Source of the DNA: Lumbricus rubellus
Taxonomy: Eukaryota; Annelida; Clitellata; Crassiclitellata; Lumbricidae
Assembly: GCA_945859605.1 (NCBI GenBank)
Contig: OX243811.1
Coordinates: 63,789,804 to 63,853,803, forward strand
Length of the DNA: 64,000 nucleotides
Direction: 5' to 3'
The notes below the pieces were generated by a model. It did no database searches. It saw only the letters and a program-made list of their open reading frames with translations, and was not told the origin of the DNA. Positions 24,203-45,215 of this stretch are shown piece after piece (position 1 is the stretch's first letter; each line of letters begins with the position of its first letter). A program made the translations under genes and the position numbers.

Positions 24203-27122
24203 TTTATTTTTCTATAAGAATCAAACGAAACACATTTCAAGACATGAAGCAAACACTTTTTTGCTTTTCATGGTATATTCTGTTCTGCATTGATGATTGC
24301 TACTTATGTTTTACTTCTCATGTTAGGATAATTGAAGACAACTACATGTAGGCCTACAGTTTATTGTCTAAACATTGAGTTTAAATGAATTCACTTAATA
24401 GCCTACAAACTCTATGAAATCGTCACATTTGCATGGCTATGGTTGCTAAAATGTTTGCAATGTTGACATAGGCTACTTAAGAATTCAAATTTGGTTTTAG
24501 AATTTAGGTGTTATAAGTTTTTCGACTACACTCTCTATTACAACATTCTTTGTATTATTTGAGAATGTACTTTTCTACATTAGCTATTCGTTTATATTCG
24601 GCTTATCTTATCAATTTAAGGTAATGTGCCATGGTTGCTTTAAATTTGCGGATGCAAGTAAATAAGCACTAAATATTATTTTAAGTAATAGCATATCGGC
24701 TAACCCGGTACTGTGTAGGCTATCAATGCGCGCGTGCCAATGCAATTTCACTCAACGTGATGACACAGCTGGGCCTAATATTTCCAAGTCTCTAAAATTA
24801 GTAGGGTCTGCCTAATGTAACGTTGTATTTTGACAGAATATCCTTAACACGCTAATTTAACATCTTCCTGTCGCTAACTTTCATTTTAAAGCTTTGTCTA
24901 GCATACTGAATCATACATGTAGGCATGGGCGTAACTTTCCTCTGAAAAGTGGTGGTGACCATTCCTTTGCTCACAACTCCCTTCCATTTTTACCTTACTA
25001 AATATCGTATGAATTTTGTGACAACGTGTTACAATTAAGGGGAGTGGGGTCAAAAATCGTCCTAAATTTCGTGATGTCATTATGGACGGCCCCTTATGTT
25101 GCTCACATGGTACATTTTAACTTGTTGCAATGCTGATTATAAAACAGTTATAAAATTATGTTGACTTGATGTCTAATAGTATTAGTGTATCTGTAAGTCT
25201 TATCTGCTTAGTTATAAGCTGTTCGTATTGAAAATACAGTGCGATTTATACCAAAATCAGTTCAGAGGCCATGGCATGAGGAACCCTAGGATGACATTTT
25301 GAAAATCTTAAAAATATCTGTAGGCCCCAAATGAATAAAAGAATGGGAAAACTTGAGTATGGGTGTTTTATGCAAAATTTTATTTTTCTGGACACCCCTA
25401 CTGCCTACTAATGATTCCAATAGATTGTGTGACCAAATGCCACTGCATGCCTCTGAGCCATATAACGGTGTGTGGTAAACGGAAATGCTTCACGTACCCT
25501 CCTCAAGCTTAGAGTGGACAGGGGTCAGGGAATCCTTCCTTTCTCTTCTTATATAGAACTTATGGCCATGAGTTAAATATAGACTGTAGGCTACTGTCAC
25601 TACTGTGGACAGTGAAGATGTCGCAAAGACCTCTATCAACATTAGCGCCATTGCTATGTTAGACACAAATAATAATCTTTAAAAGTGGTGGTGATAGTCA
25701 CCACCACCTTTTGGTCCGGCAAATAAATCTTTTTCAAACATAGAAGCATGTCTGACGTTGTTAGAACTATATATTATATGCCATTGCGATGTTAGTCACG
25801 GATAGACAAAATTATAGGCTATTCGTGATTAACATCACAATGGGATAGGTAAAATATAATAATTATGTTAAACAGCCAAAAAAATATTTATTTGCCGGAC
25901 CAAAAAGTGGTGGTGACTGTCACGACCACTTTTAAAAGTGGTGGTGACTGTACACCACCGTCACAATCAGGGCCGGATTAGCCAGTATGCCATGTCTGCC
26001 ATGGCGGCGGGCCCCCCGTCGTCAGGGGCCCCCCGCGTCTGCAAAAAAAATAATTTTTATTGTGCATTTTTTCATTTATTCATATTTGCTTCTAACACAG
26101 TGTGTGAATTTGCGTCCATTGGTCTTTGTTTTCTTCTTAGGGCGAACAACAATTTTATTTACGTTGGCCTCTATGTTTGTGCCAGCTCTGATTTATGATT
26201 TTGTCGATATTCCATTTGGCCTACTTTTAAAAGAGATAGGCCAGAGTTACAGACAGGCGGACAGAGAGGGAGAGATGCGCCTTTTAAAAAGAGTCAGACA
26301 TAGCCTACATGTAGACGAACAGACAGACGGAGCCAAAGATATAGTCATAGAGATTCGGTTAAACTAGGCTACATGTAATTTGAACAGTTGAACTCTGTAA
26401 TGGGTCTGCAAATTCATGCACAAGGTGTATCATGTTATCTTTGGCACAGTCTTACAAAGGAGGCAATTTATAATGATTATGTCGTAGAGGAATACTGTTA
26501 GACTACATGGATGCGTAGATCACGGCCATCTCAATTGAGTGTGGATGCAGAGAGGGGAAGACTGAACTGTAAATTGTCACTTGTCAGTGCCTCTGAACTT
26601 CTCACCCACTTTCGTATAACTAGAACTCCGTATTAGGCCTATGGATGTTGCACGCACTCGCTGCATGCCACGGTGACTCATTTGGCATCAGGGAGGGTCG
26701 GTCCTGAAGAGGGGAGAAGGAATTATCGCTGAAAGTTTTGCAGCCAAGGCAGAGCTAGGCGAGGTCACCCTACGTTTGGGAAAGATAGGCTAATATGTTT
26801 CTCAATCTAAAGCCGACCAAAGCTGGCTCTGACTTGTATGATGATAAATTGGGCGAATTATGGATGCCCGAGACCATACTCTATGTACGCGGGCTTGCAT
26901 TCCACTGAAAATCACAACTATACGTGCAAATTGGTCAATGACAGATATATCTTGCCAAACCCGTAGACCCGTAGGGTAGGCCTATAAGGGAATACTGTGC
27001 AGATCGAGGATAGAAAGGATAGCCTACGTAACGAAATTACTCGTGAAGAAACCGGACAAAACGAAACAGTAATTGACAGAATCAGGAAGAGAAGGCTGAC
27101 TTGGTTCGGATATGTAACACGG

Positions 27123-28344
27123 GTTCCCTATCATTACACCGAAGTTCATTTCACCGAAGGTCTTTTAGCCGAATTCATCTAACCGAAAATCAATTCGCCG
27201 ACAATCATTTATCCGATGTTCATTTCCCAGAAGTTCATGTGACCGAATTGTCATTTCACAGAAAAAGTAGACAAGTCGATGGTACTAAAAAGAACTCAGT
27301 TCATTATCCTTAAGCTAAAAACAAGGTAGGTCAACTACAATCAGTTCTGTCGATCGACAAAGGCCTCAATGTCTTTGTTTATGTCAATGCAAAAAACTTG
27401 AATTAAAACGATATATTATGGGCGATACTTCTCAAGTATTGAACGATATTGGCCGGAGTGTACGACGAACTGACGATGAATTTAATTCGGTCATCAACAT
27501 CTTGGTATTTCTTTCGCTTAGGTTGTGATGGATGACCAGCTAGGATCCTTTCGATCCGATGAGCTGCTGATGACTCCTCAAGTCGGATCTTGGTGACGAA
27601 TGCTGGCATCGAAGGATGTGCAACATTGAGGAGAAGTCCTTTTAAGGCGTTATGCCAACCTTCCAAGGAATTGGTCGTTCGGGGAAGGTCGTTTAAGACT
27701 CTTTCATACTGGGACCAGAGTGAATGAGGAAGAGTTGGTCGCCGTCGCCTTGATCCTCGCCCGATGTTTCCAATGTACACTGATTCGAAGTAATCGACCA
27801 CTGGATCCAGTTCGTCTGGGTAGTCATCAGCGTGTGTTAGTCGCTCGAATCCTGCGACAACGTCTTGAGGTGGAAGAAAAGCGATCGCAGCGAGACAACG
27901 TGCTTTTAGTGAGAATTCCGGATCGTCAGAATAACGAACCTGCAGACCAGCTTCCTGTGTGTGTGTGTGTGTGTGTGATGTACCGTATCATGTACACTCG
28001 ATAGGATGGCTATACTGCCATAAGAACGAAACGAAATCGAAAAGACAGAGGCTTGTGTGTGTGTGTGTGTGTGTGTGACTGTGTGTGTGTGTGTGTGTGA
28101 TGTACTGTATCATGTACAGTCGATAGGACGGCCTAAAGGTGTACTGCACAACACACGTTCGCACGTGTCAAGCATTTTAGCATAGTCGATCCCTTTATAT
28201 TTTCGGTTAAATGAATTTCCATTAAATGAACATTCGGTGAATTGAACATTAGGCGAGGTGAGGTTCGGTGAATTGATTTTCGGTCAGATGATTTCGGCGA
28301 AATAAATTTCGGGCAAATGAAATTCGGGGAAATAAACGGTCACC
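27123..28344. mobile_element. Phrase-repeat MULE with transposase remnant, family 2
   Basis: Ends are arrays of a phrase like ACCGAAGTTCATTTC (27136-27270) and its inverse (28200-28335). Terminal bases are GGTTCCC on the left (from 27122) and, inverted, GGTGACC on the right. Flanks GTAACACGG (27114-27122) and GTAACGCGG (28345-28353) are an 8- to 9-bp duplication with one difference. Inside are a MULE transposase fragment and GT microsatellites (27959-28100). Target is a LINE coding sequence. Confidence 0.82.
27403..27960 (-). pseudogene. MULE transposase C-terminal fragment
   Basis: About 185 codons are open from 27960 to a stop at 27403. The part from 27960 reads GLQVRYSDDPEF and ARCLAAIAFLPPQDV; further on are VDYFESVYIG and LPRTTNSLEGWHNALKGLL. 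The last resembles the conserved 'RTNN-EGWHN' region at the end of Mutator-like transposases. The catalytic DDE part should lie upstream but the frame ends in a GT microsatellite, so the protein is truncated. It anchors the superfamily of its host element. Confidence 0.72.
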
Positions 28345-29447
28345 GTAACGCGGATAGAGGAGAAAAGACCACCAGCGACAGTGCTATATGGACAAACAGA
28401 GGGAGAAAGAAGCAGAGGAAGACCAAAAAAGACATGGATGAAAAACGTGATGGAGGACCTAGAAATGAAGGGCATGGACATACGAAGAGCTGTGGATAAG
28501 TCCAGAGGCAGAGCAACTTGGAGACGTCTTGTGAAGGCCTCATCGTCAGCATGCGCTTGACGGAGGAGAAATTGGAGGCCTATAAATGAAAGTTGTCGAG
28601 GTGGTTAAAAGATGAGTCTTCTTCAGTTTCGTTTATCAAAATGTATGCGTAAAAAATTCCGATACCGGAAATGTCGGCGTTTGTGACGATGAGAAAGTCG
28701 GAAGAAACACATGCAGCTGACGCGTAAAGAGGGCACGCTCTCCTGGGTCAATCGGATCATGTACATAGGCTTAGGCCTACATAAAGGTATGCGCTGCAGT
28801 CTGCAGATCATTAATAAGCCTATTTAAAAAGTTTTATGTATCATGTAGCATTTCTGCGTTTTTATAGTAATTTCTTTAAAACTAATTTAGTATTATTGTT
28901 GTGGTTGTTGCTGCTGTTGTTGTTGCTGCTATTGTTGATCTCCCAAAATGCAGACAGAATGGTCAATTTTACATGGATCAAAGTCTAATCCGCCATCCTT
29001 TTTCGACAATTCTCACACTGCAATAATTATACTGAATATAGATGCTATGTCATTATTGCAACAGGCTTCTTAGCGTTGAGAGTGATCTCTTAAATACAGT
29101 TTCCTTTAAGGACATTCTTGACCAGTTTGTCACTGCCAAGAGCAGAAAAATAATAATTGGTATAATCATAGTATTTAAACCACTAAACTGAACAATAATT
29201 ATAATCTATTAAATTGACGTTTATAAAGTGTAATTTAACAAATGTTTTGGTATTTCATTAAGCTACATCTAATTAGGTTTTGATTTATATCGAGTCAATA
29301 AGAGACACGAATGGACAAGTGGGCCTGTGGAGTGTGGTGACGGAAGGTAATGGTAAATTAGGGGCCCCCCTGAAAATATGGCGGCGGGCCCCCTGAGGGG
29401 TTAATCCGGGCCTGGTCACAATAGAAAGTTACGCCTATGCATGTAGG

Positions 29448-30551
29448 CCTACTTCATCAAAATTTTGTGTCCAGAATAAAGGAGCACTGAAACAAGCTTC
29501 ATAGCTTGATTTGAATTCTTTGATTATCAACTGAACCGTCCTTATTTAATCTTATCCTATTAAATGAATGTGATAATGTCTATGGCGAATGATCACCTTG
29601 GTATGGCCAATTATAATCACGTTCATGTCGAATTAATTTTACCTCTCTTTTACTCACTCTACTCTTATTAGTTAGACCTACTGTAGATCTATAAAAATCA
29701 TTGAACATGTAATGCCTACTGTGCTGTGAAAGTAGATGTTTAGCCTATTCAATTTTTACGAAGGACGATTTATGCTTCAAGCCTTTTCTTCGGAATGGTT
29801 GTAGTCTATGTTAGGCGGATTGAAGAAACTTCTTATGAAATCCGAATATATTAAGAATTTCAGCGATCTCCGAATTGTTACTTCATGCAATATTTCATCG
29901 TTGCAGCTCTAAGCACCTTGCTGCAGTCACTCACATGAAGTTCTGAATCAGCTATCATAGTAGGTAAGTAGGCTAATGCTGCGCTTTGTATATCGACTAC
30001 GAAGTTCATTATACACGTCTGGTTCTTCACTCAAGCCAAGAGCGGCTAGAACACGCAGCAGGCCTATGTGTTTTTAAAAGAGACCAACATTTATTTTGCC
30101 TAGTCTACTCGTCTATGATAATTTGATCGGTATCACAAGCTTACGCATAACCACAGGCCTGTGTATAACCATAGGGCGTATTCTCCCCGAGCTAGTAGTG
30201 AACATGAATATTGTATTAGGGTCTACTGTATATTGTAAGCTTATAAGACCATTTGTAAAAGTTTCTTTCAGCAAAATAATGCCTTTCACAAGCGTTCAAG
30301 GTGCGCTCATGCTCGAGAGAAAAGGCAAGATTTGGGGCAATTATACGAAGAAACTACAAGAGAGAGCGGCGGAGCGAACTGATGGTGGAAGTCCATTATA
30401 TAGAGAAGAGAGGGACCTGTGCAAATGTGCAGGCAAAGCATCTGGATACAGCCATGGCAGTCCTGCCAGTGAATGGATCCATAGTTTAACGACAACTTAT
30501 GGCAGCCAAGACCATTGCGGTCTGCAAAAACTTTCTTCGGTATATTACTGC
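29448..30551. repeat. 5' flank of P450 B, duplicated upstream of P450 C
   Basis: Aligns with about 43545-45215, for example AGAGAAAAGGCAAGATTTGG here versus AGAGAAAAGTTAGGGTTTGA there, followed on both by AGAGAGCGGCGGAGCG-like sequence. A 192-codon open frame (30096-30674) runs through it but is interrupted in the duplicate and continues into a SINE, so I do not call it a gene. Confidence 0.65.
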
Positions 30552-30740
30552 CAGTGGTGGCGTCGTTGCCTTGGAGCCGGAAGGTTCGAGGTTCGAATCC
30601 ATATTGCCGCGTTAGGACCTTGGACAAGTACATTCACTCACAATAATCAAATACCGGCAACTGTTGTCAAATGAACTTAGTAGTGCTTCACAACTTGTGT
30701 TCAATGTGCCCACCACCAGTGTCAAATTGCTCAGCGCTTC
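30552..30740 (+). mobile_element. tRNA-derived SINE, partial
   Basis: GTGGTGGCGTCGTTGCCTTG and then GAGGTTCGAATCC match the head and B box of the SINE at 2861-3062. The 3' tail is altered, with GCTCAGCGCTTCCGGC near 30731-30746. It is absent from the duplicate flank of gene C, so it came in after the duplication. Confidence 0.65.
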
Positions 30741-30914
30741 CGGCTAAATATTGGATTTTTTAGTATGATTAAGCTTATTCATCAGGCGTTAGAGATAATT
30801 ACATGAAAAGCAGTTTGGTTTTTTTAACCACTGTGTTAATACCGTGTTGTAGCAAAAAATCTTGTATCATTAATACATAAATGCCACGTGTAGCCTATGG
30901 AATTAGTTTGACTT

Positions 30915-31168
30915 TTGTATGAGAGCGACAGATGATATATTTTGAACACATCATGAGAAAAGAAGCAACATGCACAGAGAAAGACATCGTGCAGGGCACA
31001 CTGCCAGGAGAGCGGAAAAGAGAAAAACCAAGAACAAACTGGTCAGTTAACTTAAAGAAATGGACTGGATTGACATTTGAGGAAACGATTAGACTGATGG
31101 AGGACAGGAAACGTTGGAGGAACATCGTGCATGATGCGGTCGACCCTCGGATCATCGAGTATGGCTAG
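30915..31168 (+). mobile_element. LINE reverse-transcriptase C-terminal fragment
   Basis: Reads YFEHIMRKEATC, KDIVQGTLPGERKRE and EDRKRWRNIVHDAVDPR before a stop at 31168, the usual end of a non-LTR reverse transcriptase. It differs from the LINE at 26985-28560. Confidence 0.75.
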
Positions 31169-31192
31169 GAACAGGAACATCAGGAATGAGAA

Positions 31193-32027
31193 CGACGAGA
31201 ATGAACAACAACTTATTACTGTAGATTTAAGGCAGATCGGAGCACAACGGGTTGATAAAACTCAAGTTTTCTTTCATTCAGACCATCCAAGCAAACATTA
31301 TGGCGCAGCATAGACTAGATTTATCCACCCGAGTATCACGATTCTGATGATGAACTCCAACACTTCTATTGAGTTAAATTTGTTTAGTGAGGGAGAGAGA
31401 GTTTTGAGGCAATAGTAAAACTCTAACACAACGACCTCACGAACACCGGATCGCTTACCACTGCATGCCCTCGAAAGGTCCAATCAAACTTCCATTACTT
31501 AGGCAGATGGTGTTGGTAGATTGAGCTGAAGAGCTTGGTGGATGCCATGCATGGCTACCGACAGTTAAAAGTCGTACTTGCTATCAACGCTTGACACTAT
31601 GAATTGAAAATTTTAATCAAACTGCGTTGTAGGCCTATCAGTTTGAAATTAAATGAAGTTTATTTTTATTACTTCCAGAATCTGTATTCTAAATAAAGTG
31701 CTGACCTAAACAAAGTAGCAGCCTCCTCAGGGTGGCCTAAAGAATGGCTGCCAGCGCTGGTGCAAAGCGATGGATAAACAACCAAAGTCAAGAAATTAAC
31801 GTAGATAAGCAGAAAAATCTACAGATTACTAAAGGTTACAAAGTAATTTTCATATAATAAATTGGCTGATTAGTAGTAGCCTACTAAATTACTAATATGT
31901 TTCACACAGTTTACAATTGCGCGAATCCACAAAGTTTGCAAACGAACATTCGGTGAAAACAGCTGCAGGTTACCACCGTTCGCCTCAGGGCTTTCGACGA
32001 AGCCCAGACTTATCTGACTCTTGTCAA
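31193..32027. repeat. 3' flank of P450 C, duplicate of the B flank
   Basis: Aligns with 19494-20393 and shows the right-hand copy of the segmental duplication. No gene is seen. Confidence 0.6.
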
Positions 32028-40355
<8,328 letters not shown>

Positions 40356-40373
40356 CGTATTTTTCTGTATCAA

Positions 40374-41721
40374 GCGAAACGCAATATGAGCGATTAATCC
40401 CGGGCTGTTTTGTGCTTTCTTGGTAGTCTATAGAGCCTTATAGGCCTATTTCTTTTCTGCATTCCTTGATGGCTATTCATTTGTTTACTGCTTGTATTAA
40501 GATAAAGATATATATATATTAAATTTTATATGGGCCTACAATCCTACATTTTAATATCCAAACATTGATTTTAAAATGTGTTCACTTAGCACAAAATCTG
40601 AGCAGGCGTATCAATCTTATTTGATTGTAGGCTATAATATTGCTGCCAAAATAACTTTAGTCTGACTCCGTTTATCATTAACAAATTGTACTCTCCTATG
40701 ACATCGTAGGCTCGTAGCATCAATTTTGTAACATTTTCGTCTTCGCCTAAAATTGTAGACAATTAGCCTACAGTGCTGCGTAGGCCTAATTTTTTCTAGC
40801 CAAAATTGTTATTATACATCAATATTAAGGAAAACTGAACAAACCCAGAGAATAATGTGCTCCAACTTTCCGGAACGATCGAGTAGCCAAAGAATCTGCT
40901 GACAATAAAAAAAATTATGTTGCCTCTACCCTGAAGCTGGGGAATGTTCTCAGACATGGTGAACGTTACAGAAGAAATCTGACTGGTTTCGCTCTTATTT
41001 TTTTGAAAAATTAGGTCTACAGACCACAAATCTCCAGCTTCCTTTGCAATATTGCTGCAAACTATGAAGTTCTTCAATCTTCATTCACCTAAATGGCCAT
41101 TGACCTACGTATGTAGGCCTGCATGTGCCTGATTGTATCTGACTGCACTTGTGAAATATCCGCCATCAAGTGGCATCGGTGAAGAAGCTGCAGAGTACAG
41201 TGGACAGACAAACGCTACTGCACTAGAACTTCTTAGTGTTGAGAGTGATCTACATGTATTATAGGACCTAATACTGCTTCTTTCAATTACATTCGTCACC
41301 AGTTTGCCACTGCCAATTGTGGGAAAATGTGAGCCATAGTGCATGTATAGGCTACATGTATGTGCAGAAAACCGTGCTCATAGATAGGACCTATGTATGT
41401 AGGTAGGCCTGTGCATGAATAATTGTATATTTACATGTATTTGGATATCGATGGTGTATCCTGTATTAAGTGAGCATTTATGCATGCATACATACGTGTA
41501 GTCGTGCGTGCTTGCATGTATGAATGCTTACATGTGGGTGTGCACGAATGTATCTATGCATGACATTTTGTAGGATTGCAGGTAGGCCTATGTAGGCCTA
41601 TGTTTGTATGTATGCTTGTAAATTATTCATGCATATCATGTGTGTATGTAACTATGTATGTGTGTACTGTATATGCATAGATTATGCATGCTTGCTTTAT
41701 GTAATATGCATGTATGTATAA
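40374..41721. other. 5' flank of P450 C; no gene recognised
   Basis: AT-rich sequence, then from about 41345 a degenerate ATGTATGCATG-type alternating purine-pyrimidine stretch. No coding sequence is supported. Confidence 0.45.
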
Positions 41722-41723
41722 TA

Positions 41724-43259
41724 GACTGGTCCAAAAAATTCATCTTCCAGATTTCAGTTCTCCACAGGGTTTGTTTTGTTCCTTATCATGAATATAATAA
41801 TCACAAAAAATTTCAATGAAAACAAATGAAATTTAGAGGTCAACCCATTTGACACTTTTTATGTTATTTGGACAGATGTAGATAAATTGTTCCGCAATCG
41901 TTAATGTACTACCTGAGCGACATTGAGCGCTGCCTGGGGGAGATTCTATTTATCAATTACTTCAACACTGGCGTGAGAGTCACCTTCTTGTATATCGCTA
42001 ACCATTTTGGGGGATGCCAAGAGTTTTCCTGGCATTTTCCAGTGACAACTATAATAGCCATGCGGTCCATATTTGCTTTTATCCGTCGATGCTGCATGGG
42101 CAACATTTTGATTTCTCAGTGAGCTAATAGCAGGCCTGCTAGTGTGTACTTTTGTTCTTCCATTGCAGCTGCTTCTTGTCTTTCTTTTATGAACTTCTAG
42201 AAAATGTGATTTCTGAAATTAATGTCATAACCAATCGCCAGTGTGGCAGCTCCATCTACAAACACAGCATAACGGTCTGGAAGGCCAACACGATACAAAG
42301 CACCAACAACTAAACTAAAGAAGATATTTTTGGGTCTTTTTTTATAATGAGGCAGACTTTAGTAGCAGCAGCTGCCGTTTATGCAGCCATTGTAAAGTGT
42401 AGACGAATTATGTACTCCTACGATGACAAGGTTGTCTGATACTCATCAATGTATTAAATCAAATCCTTCTTCTGTCCTGACTAGATGGCAACGCAGAAAG
42501 TTCACCTACTGCTTCATTACTGCCTTTTGTCTTGCCTTATTCATATCAATTTGTCACCATTCTCCTGTCGTTGCCTCTTTCTGCTCTCCTTTGCTGCTGT
42601 CTTTATAAATATAGGTTTACTCCACTCATGCTACTGGAAAATACGTCTTCTTTTTGCATTTGAAGGAATTCTCCGCCTTGCTGGATTTCACATCCTTTGA
42701 GACAATATCGAACATTTTTTTAAGATCACTCTTGAACATGTATTCTTCATCCTGTCACTTGCTCTTTATAATGGTAATGTGAGTCTTCAGAGTTAGGTAG
42801 TTCTGATAGAGCTTTGACAGTTTCGTGACACACCAGTCAACCAGCTGTGTTGGTATTCTGGCAAGCACCCAAATACAAACAACTGCATCACATGCCATTT
42901 TGTAACTTTCCGGATTGGGCCTCCCTTTAGTGATATGATGAAACTGAAGCAGTTGCTGTGTACCCAGGCAGTGTGGCAATCTTGCAGTAGATAACCGAGA
43001 GACTAGTTTTTCCAACAGCCAGTGCTCTGGGTCGGATCTCAAATTAGACGAAGCCATATTAGCCTAACAACGACGCTTAACATGACGTAAAGACATTATC
43101 AGCACTCAAGTAAAATGTTCAGAATGGGTTGACCTCTAAATGTTGCACAATCAGGCTGAAATTTTACAGGAAGACTATCTAACCCAAGTGGACAAAAATA
43201 AGCCTTGTGGAGAAAGAATTCTAAAAACTTAATTTTTGCCATTGTATCGTGGACCAGTC
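41724..43259. mobile_element. Unclassified TA-flanked inverted-repeat transposon
   Basis: Ends GACTGGTCCA are inverted and flanked by TA (41722-41723 and 43260-43261). Imperfect homology between the ends continues for about 130 bases, including TTTAGAGGTCAACCCATT at about 41830 and its inverse at about 43122. A minus-strand open frame (43057-42755, 100 codons, starting MASSNLRSDPEHWL) begins close to the right end and could be the start of a decayed transposase; I do not recognise its family. Confidence 0.6.
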
Positions 43260-43479
43260 TAATGTATAATGTATGTAATGTATATATATATATATGTATA
43301 ATGTATGTAATGTATATATATATATATATATGTATGTATGCATGTCTACGTACGCATGCATTCTTGTTCGTATGTAATCATGCATTGCTACACGTGTCTA
43401 CATGAGCATCCACTTGCGCACGTGGGCCGTATAAATATGCACCTTTTGTAATGGTATCGGAACTGCAACCTCAAATGAC

Positions 43480-45215
43480 TTTTTTTCACATGCAATTTCA
43501 CTCAACGTGCTGACACAGTTGGGTTCTAAAGCTTATTCTAGCATAGAGACTTCGTTAAAATCTTGTGTTCAGAATAAAGCAACACTGGAACAAACTTCAT
43601 CGCTTCACTTTACTTATTTGATGCTCAATTGAACCTTATTAATATCCTTAATTAATCTTATCCTATTAACAGATTAATAATTAAGTCCATCGCGAATGAT
43701 CCATTTTATAATAATAATTATGGCCAATTACAATCAGGTTCATGTCAGATTAATTTTATAGCCAATATCTCACTCTGATCATATTAATAGCCTACTTTGC
43801 AGTGAAGAGTAAGACTAGATCTTTACTCAATTTTTACAAATAGGCTAACGAATTATGCTTCAAACCTTTTCCACGAAATTGATGTAGCCTATATCAGACA
43901 GATCTAATCATCTAAGAAACTTCTGCCAATTCCGATTATAATTATTGCAACAAATGTTTCTAGTGATTTTCGAATTGTTACTTCGGTCACTATTTTATCG
44001 TTGCGGCTCTAAATATCTTATTTTATCTACGCACATAAAGTTCTGAATCAGCAATACGGTGATGCAGCTGCAGTATCATGGACTTTGTATACATCGACTA
44101 CAAAGTTCATCTGCATGTCTGGATTTTTCACTATGAGCGTCTAAAGCACTCTGCAGTCAATAACTGGGTTGGCTACCTTTTTAAGAAACCAAAATTTATT
44201 ATTCTAAGACCTACTCGGCTATGATGATTTGGTCGGCAGTGCAGAACTACGAATAACCAATGGGCGCATTCTAACTGAGCTAGCTGCGGACATGAACATT
44301 GTATTATATTGTAAGCTTATTAGACCGTTTTGTTAATTAGACGCCTATTTTCCAGTGTTGTTGAAAGTATCGGGCAAATGTACTTCAGTAAAAGTAAAAG
44401 TAAAATGGATTTTAATTACTTAAGTAAAAGTAAAAGTATTCATCACAAATTTTACTTAAGTAAGAGTAAAAAGTAGCCCCTTCAAATAATACTGTAAAAA
44501 GTAAAAGTACCGAGTCTTTCTATAAGCTTATTTCAATCGATTATTAACCTTCAAAAATACTAAATTCTCGAAATGGCACTTATCGTTGAGTCTAGTACGC
44601 ACGCTTCCGATTCATTGTTAGCACAATGCACAGCTGAAGAGTCGTTCTGCTGCAGAAATGGCAGTGCATCCAGCGTGCTCCACCCATCGAAAATCTATTT
44701 TTAGTCATGTAAATTTGAATAAGCTGTCTTAGCTTAGCGAAACGAAATGTTAATTAGCGCTTTGAAGTAACGAACATTGTAACGAGTGTCGCATAAATTG
44801 TAACGAAGTAAAAGTACTGAAATACGGGTAAAATTTTACTTCGTTGAAAGTAAAAGTATTTCATTTTTTCGATACTTCGTTACATGTGAAAGTACTCAAA
44901 CTTTTACTTAAGTACAGTAACGCGTTACTTTTAGGCCTACTTCGTTACTGTACAACACTGCTATTTTCAGCAAAAGCGGTTCATAAGCGCTCATGCCCTA
45001 GAGAAAAGTTAGGGTTTGAGACAAGAGATGAGGAAAAACTACGCGAGAGAAAGGCGGAGCGAAATGATGGTGGGAGCCTATTCCACAGAGAAGGGACCGA
45101 TGCATGCAAAGCATCTCGATAGAGTCATGGCAGTCGTGATGAATGGGTCCATAGTTTCACGACAATTTATTGCAACCAAGGCCCGACGGCAAAAATTTCC
45201 TTGGCATATTACAGC
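43480..45215. repeat. 5' flank of P450 C, duplicate of the B flank
   Basis: Starts with CAATTTCACTCAACGTGCTG (CAATTTCACTCAACGTGATG at about 24742 in the B copy). The B copy carries the hAT nest and a SINE that are missing here; this copy carries a Tol2-like MITE missing there. Confidence 0.65.
44353..44960. mobile_element. Tol2-like hAT MITE
   Basis: Ends CAGTGTTGT and ACAACACTG are inverted and flanked by the perfect 8-bp duplication CTATTTTC (44345-44352 and 44961-44968). Sub-terminal parts are rich in AGTAAAAGTA and ACTTAAGTA, the pattern known from Tol2-type ends. No transposase. Confidence 0.88.

Larger units (their letters stand above)
26985..28560 (+). mobile_element. LINE reverse-transcriptase C-terminus, split by a MULE
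   Basis: Upstream of the MULE the frame reads IDRIRKRRLTWFGYVTR; downstream the same frame resumes with VTR and reads ERSRGRPKKTWMKNVMEDL, ending in a TGA at 28558-28560. This is the C-terminal region of a non-LTR reverse transcriptase. The open frame on both sides is continuous once the MULE and one target copy are removed. Confidence 0.8.
25968..29414. mobile_element. Inner hAT-type element
   Basis: Ends CAGGGCCGGATTAGCC and GGTTAATCCGGGCCTG are inverted and flanked by the perfect 8-bp duplication GTCACAAT (25960-25967 and 29415-29422). It is inserted within the right end of the outer element. Both ends contain GGCGGCGGGCCCCC. The interior includes the LINE and MULE listed separately; I see no hAT transposase. 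Confidence 0.9.
24924..29439. mobile_element. Outer hAT-type element holding three nested insertions
   Basis: Ends CATGGGCGTAACTTTC and GAAAGTTACGCCTATG are inverted and flanked by the perfect 8-bp duplication CATGTAGG (24916-24923 and 29440-29447). Its own sequence is about 24924-25967 plus 29423-29439 and contains sub-repeats of AAAAGTGGTGGTGAC (24942, 25681, 25905, 25932). No transposase is readable. It lies upstream of P450 B; the equivalent flank of gene C near 43530-43550 lacks it. Confidence 0.9.

Noticed and set aside
30096..30674. 192-codon open frame as a gene
   Set aside because: It runs through the duplicated flank and into a SINE, and its counterpart at about 44200-45200 is not open.
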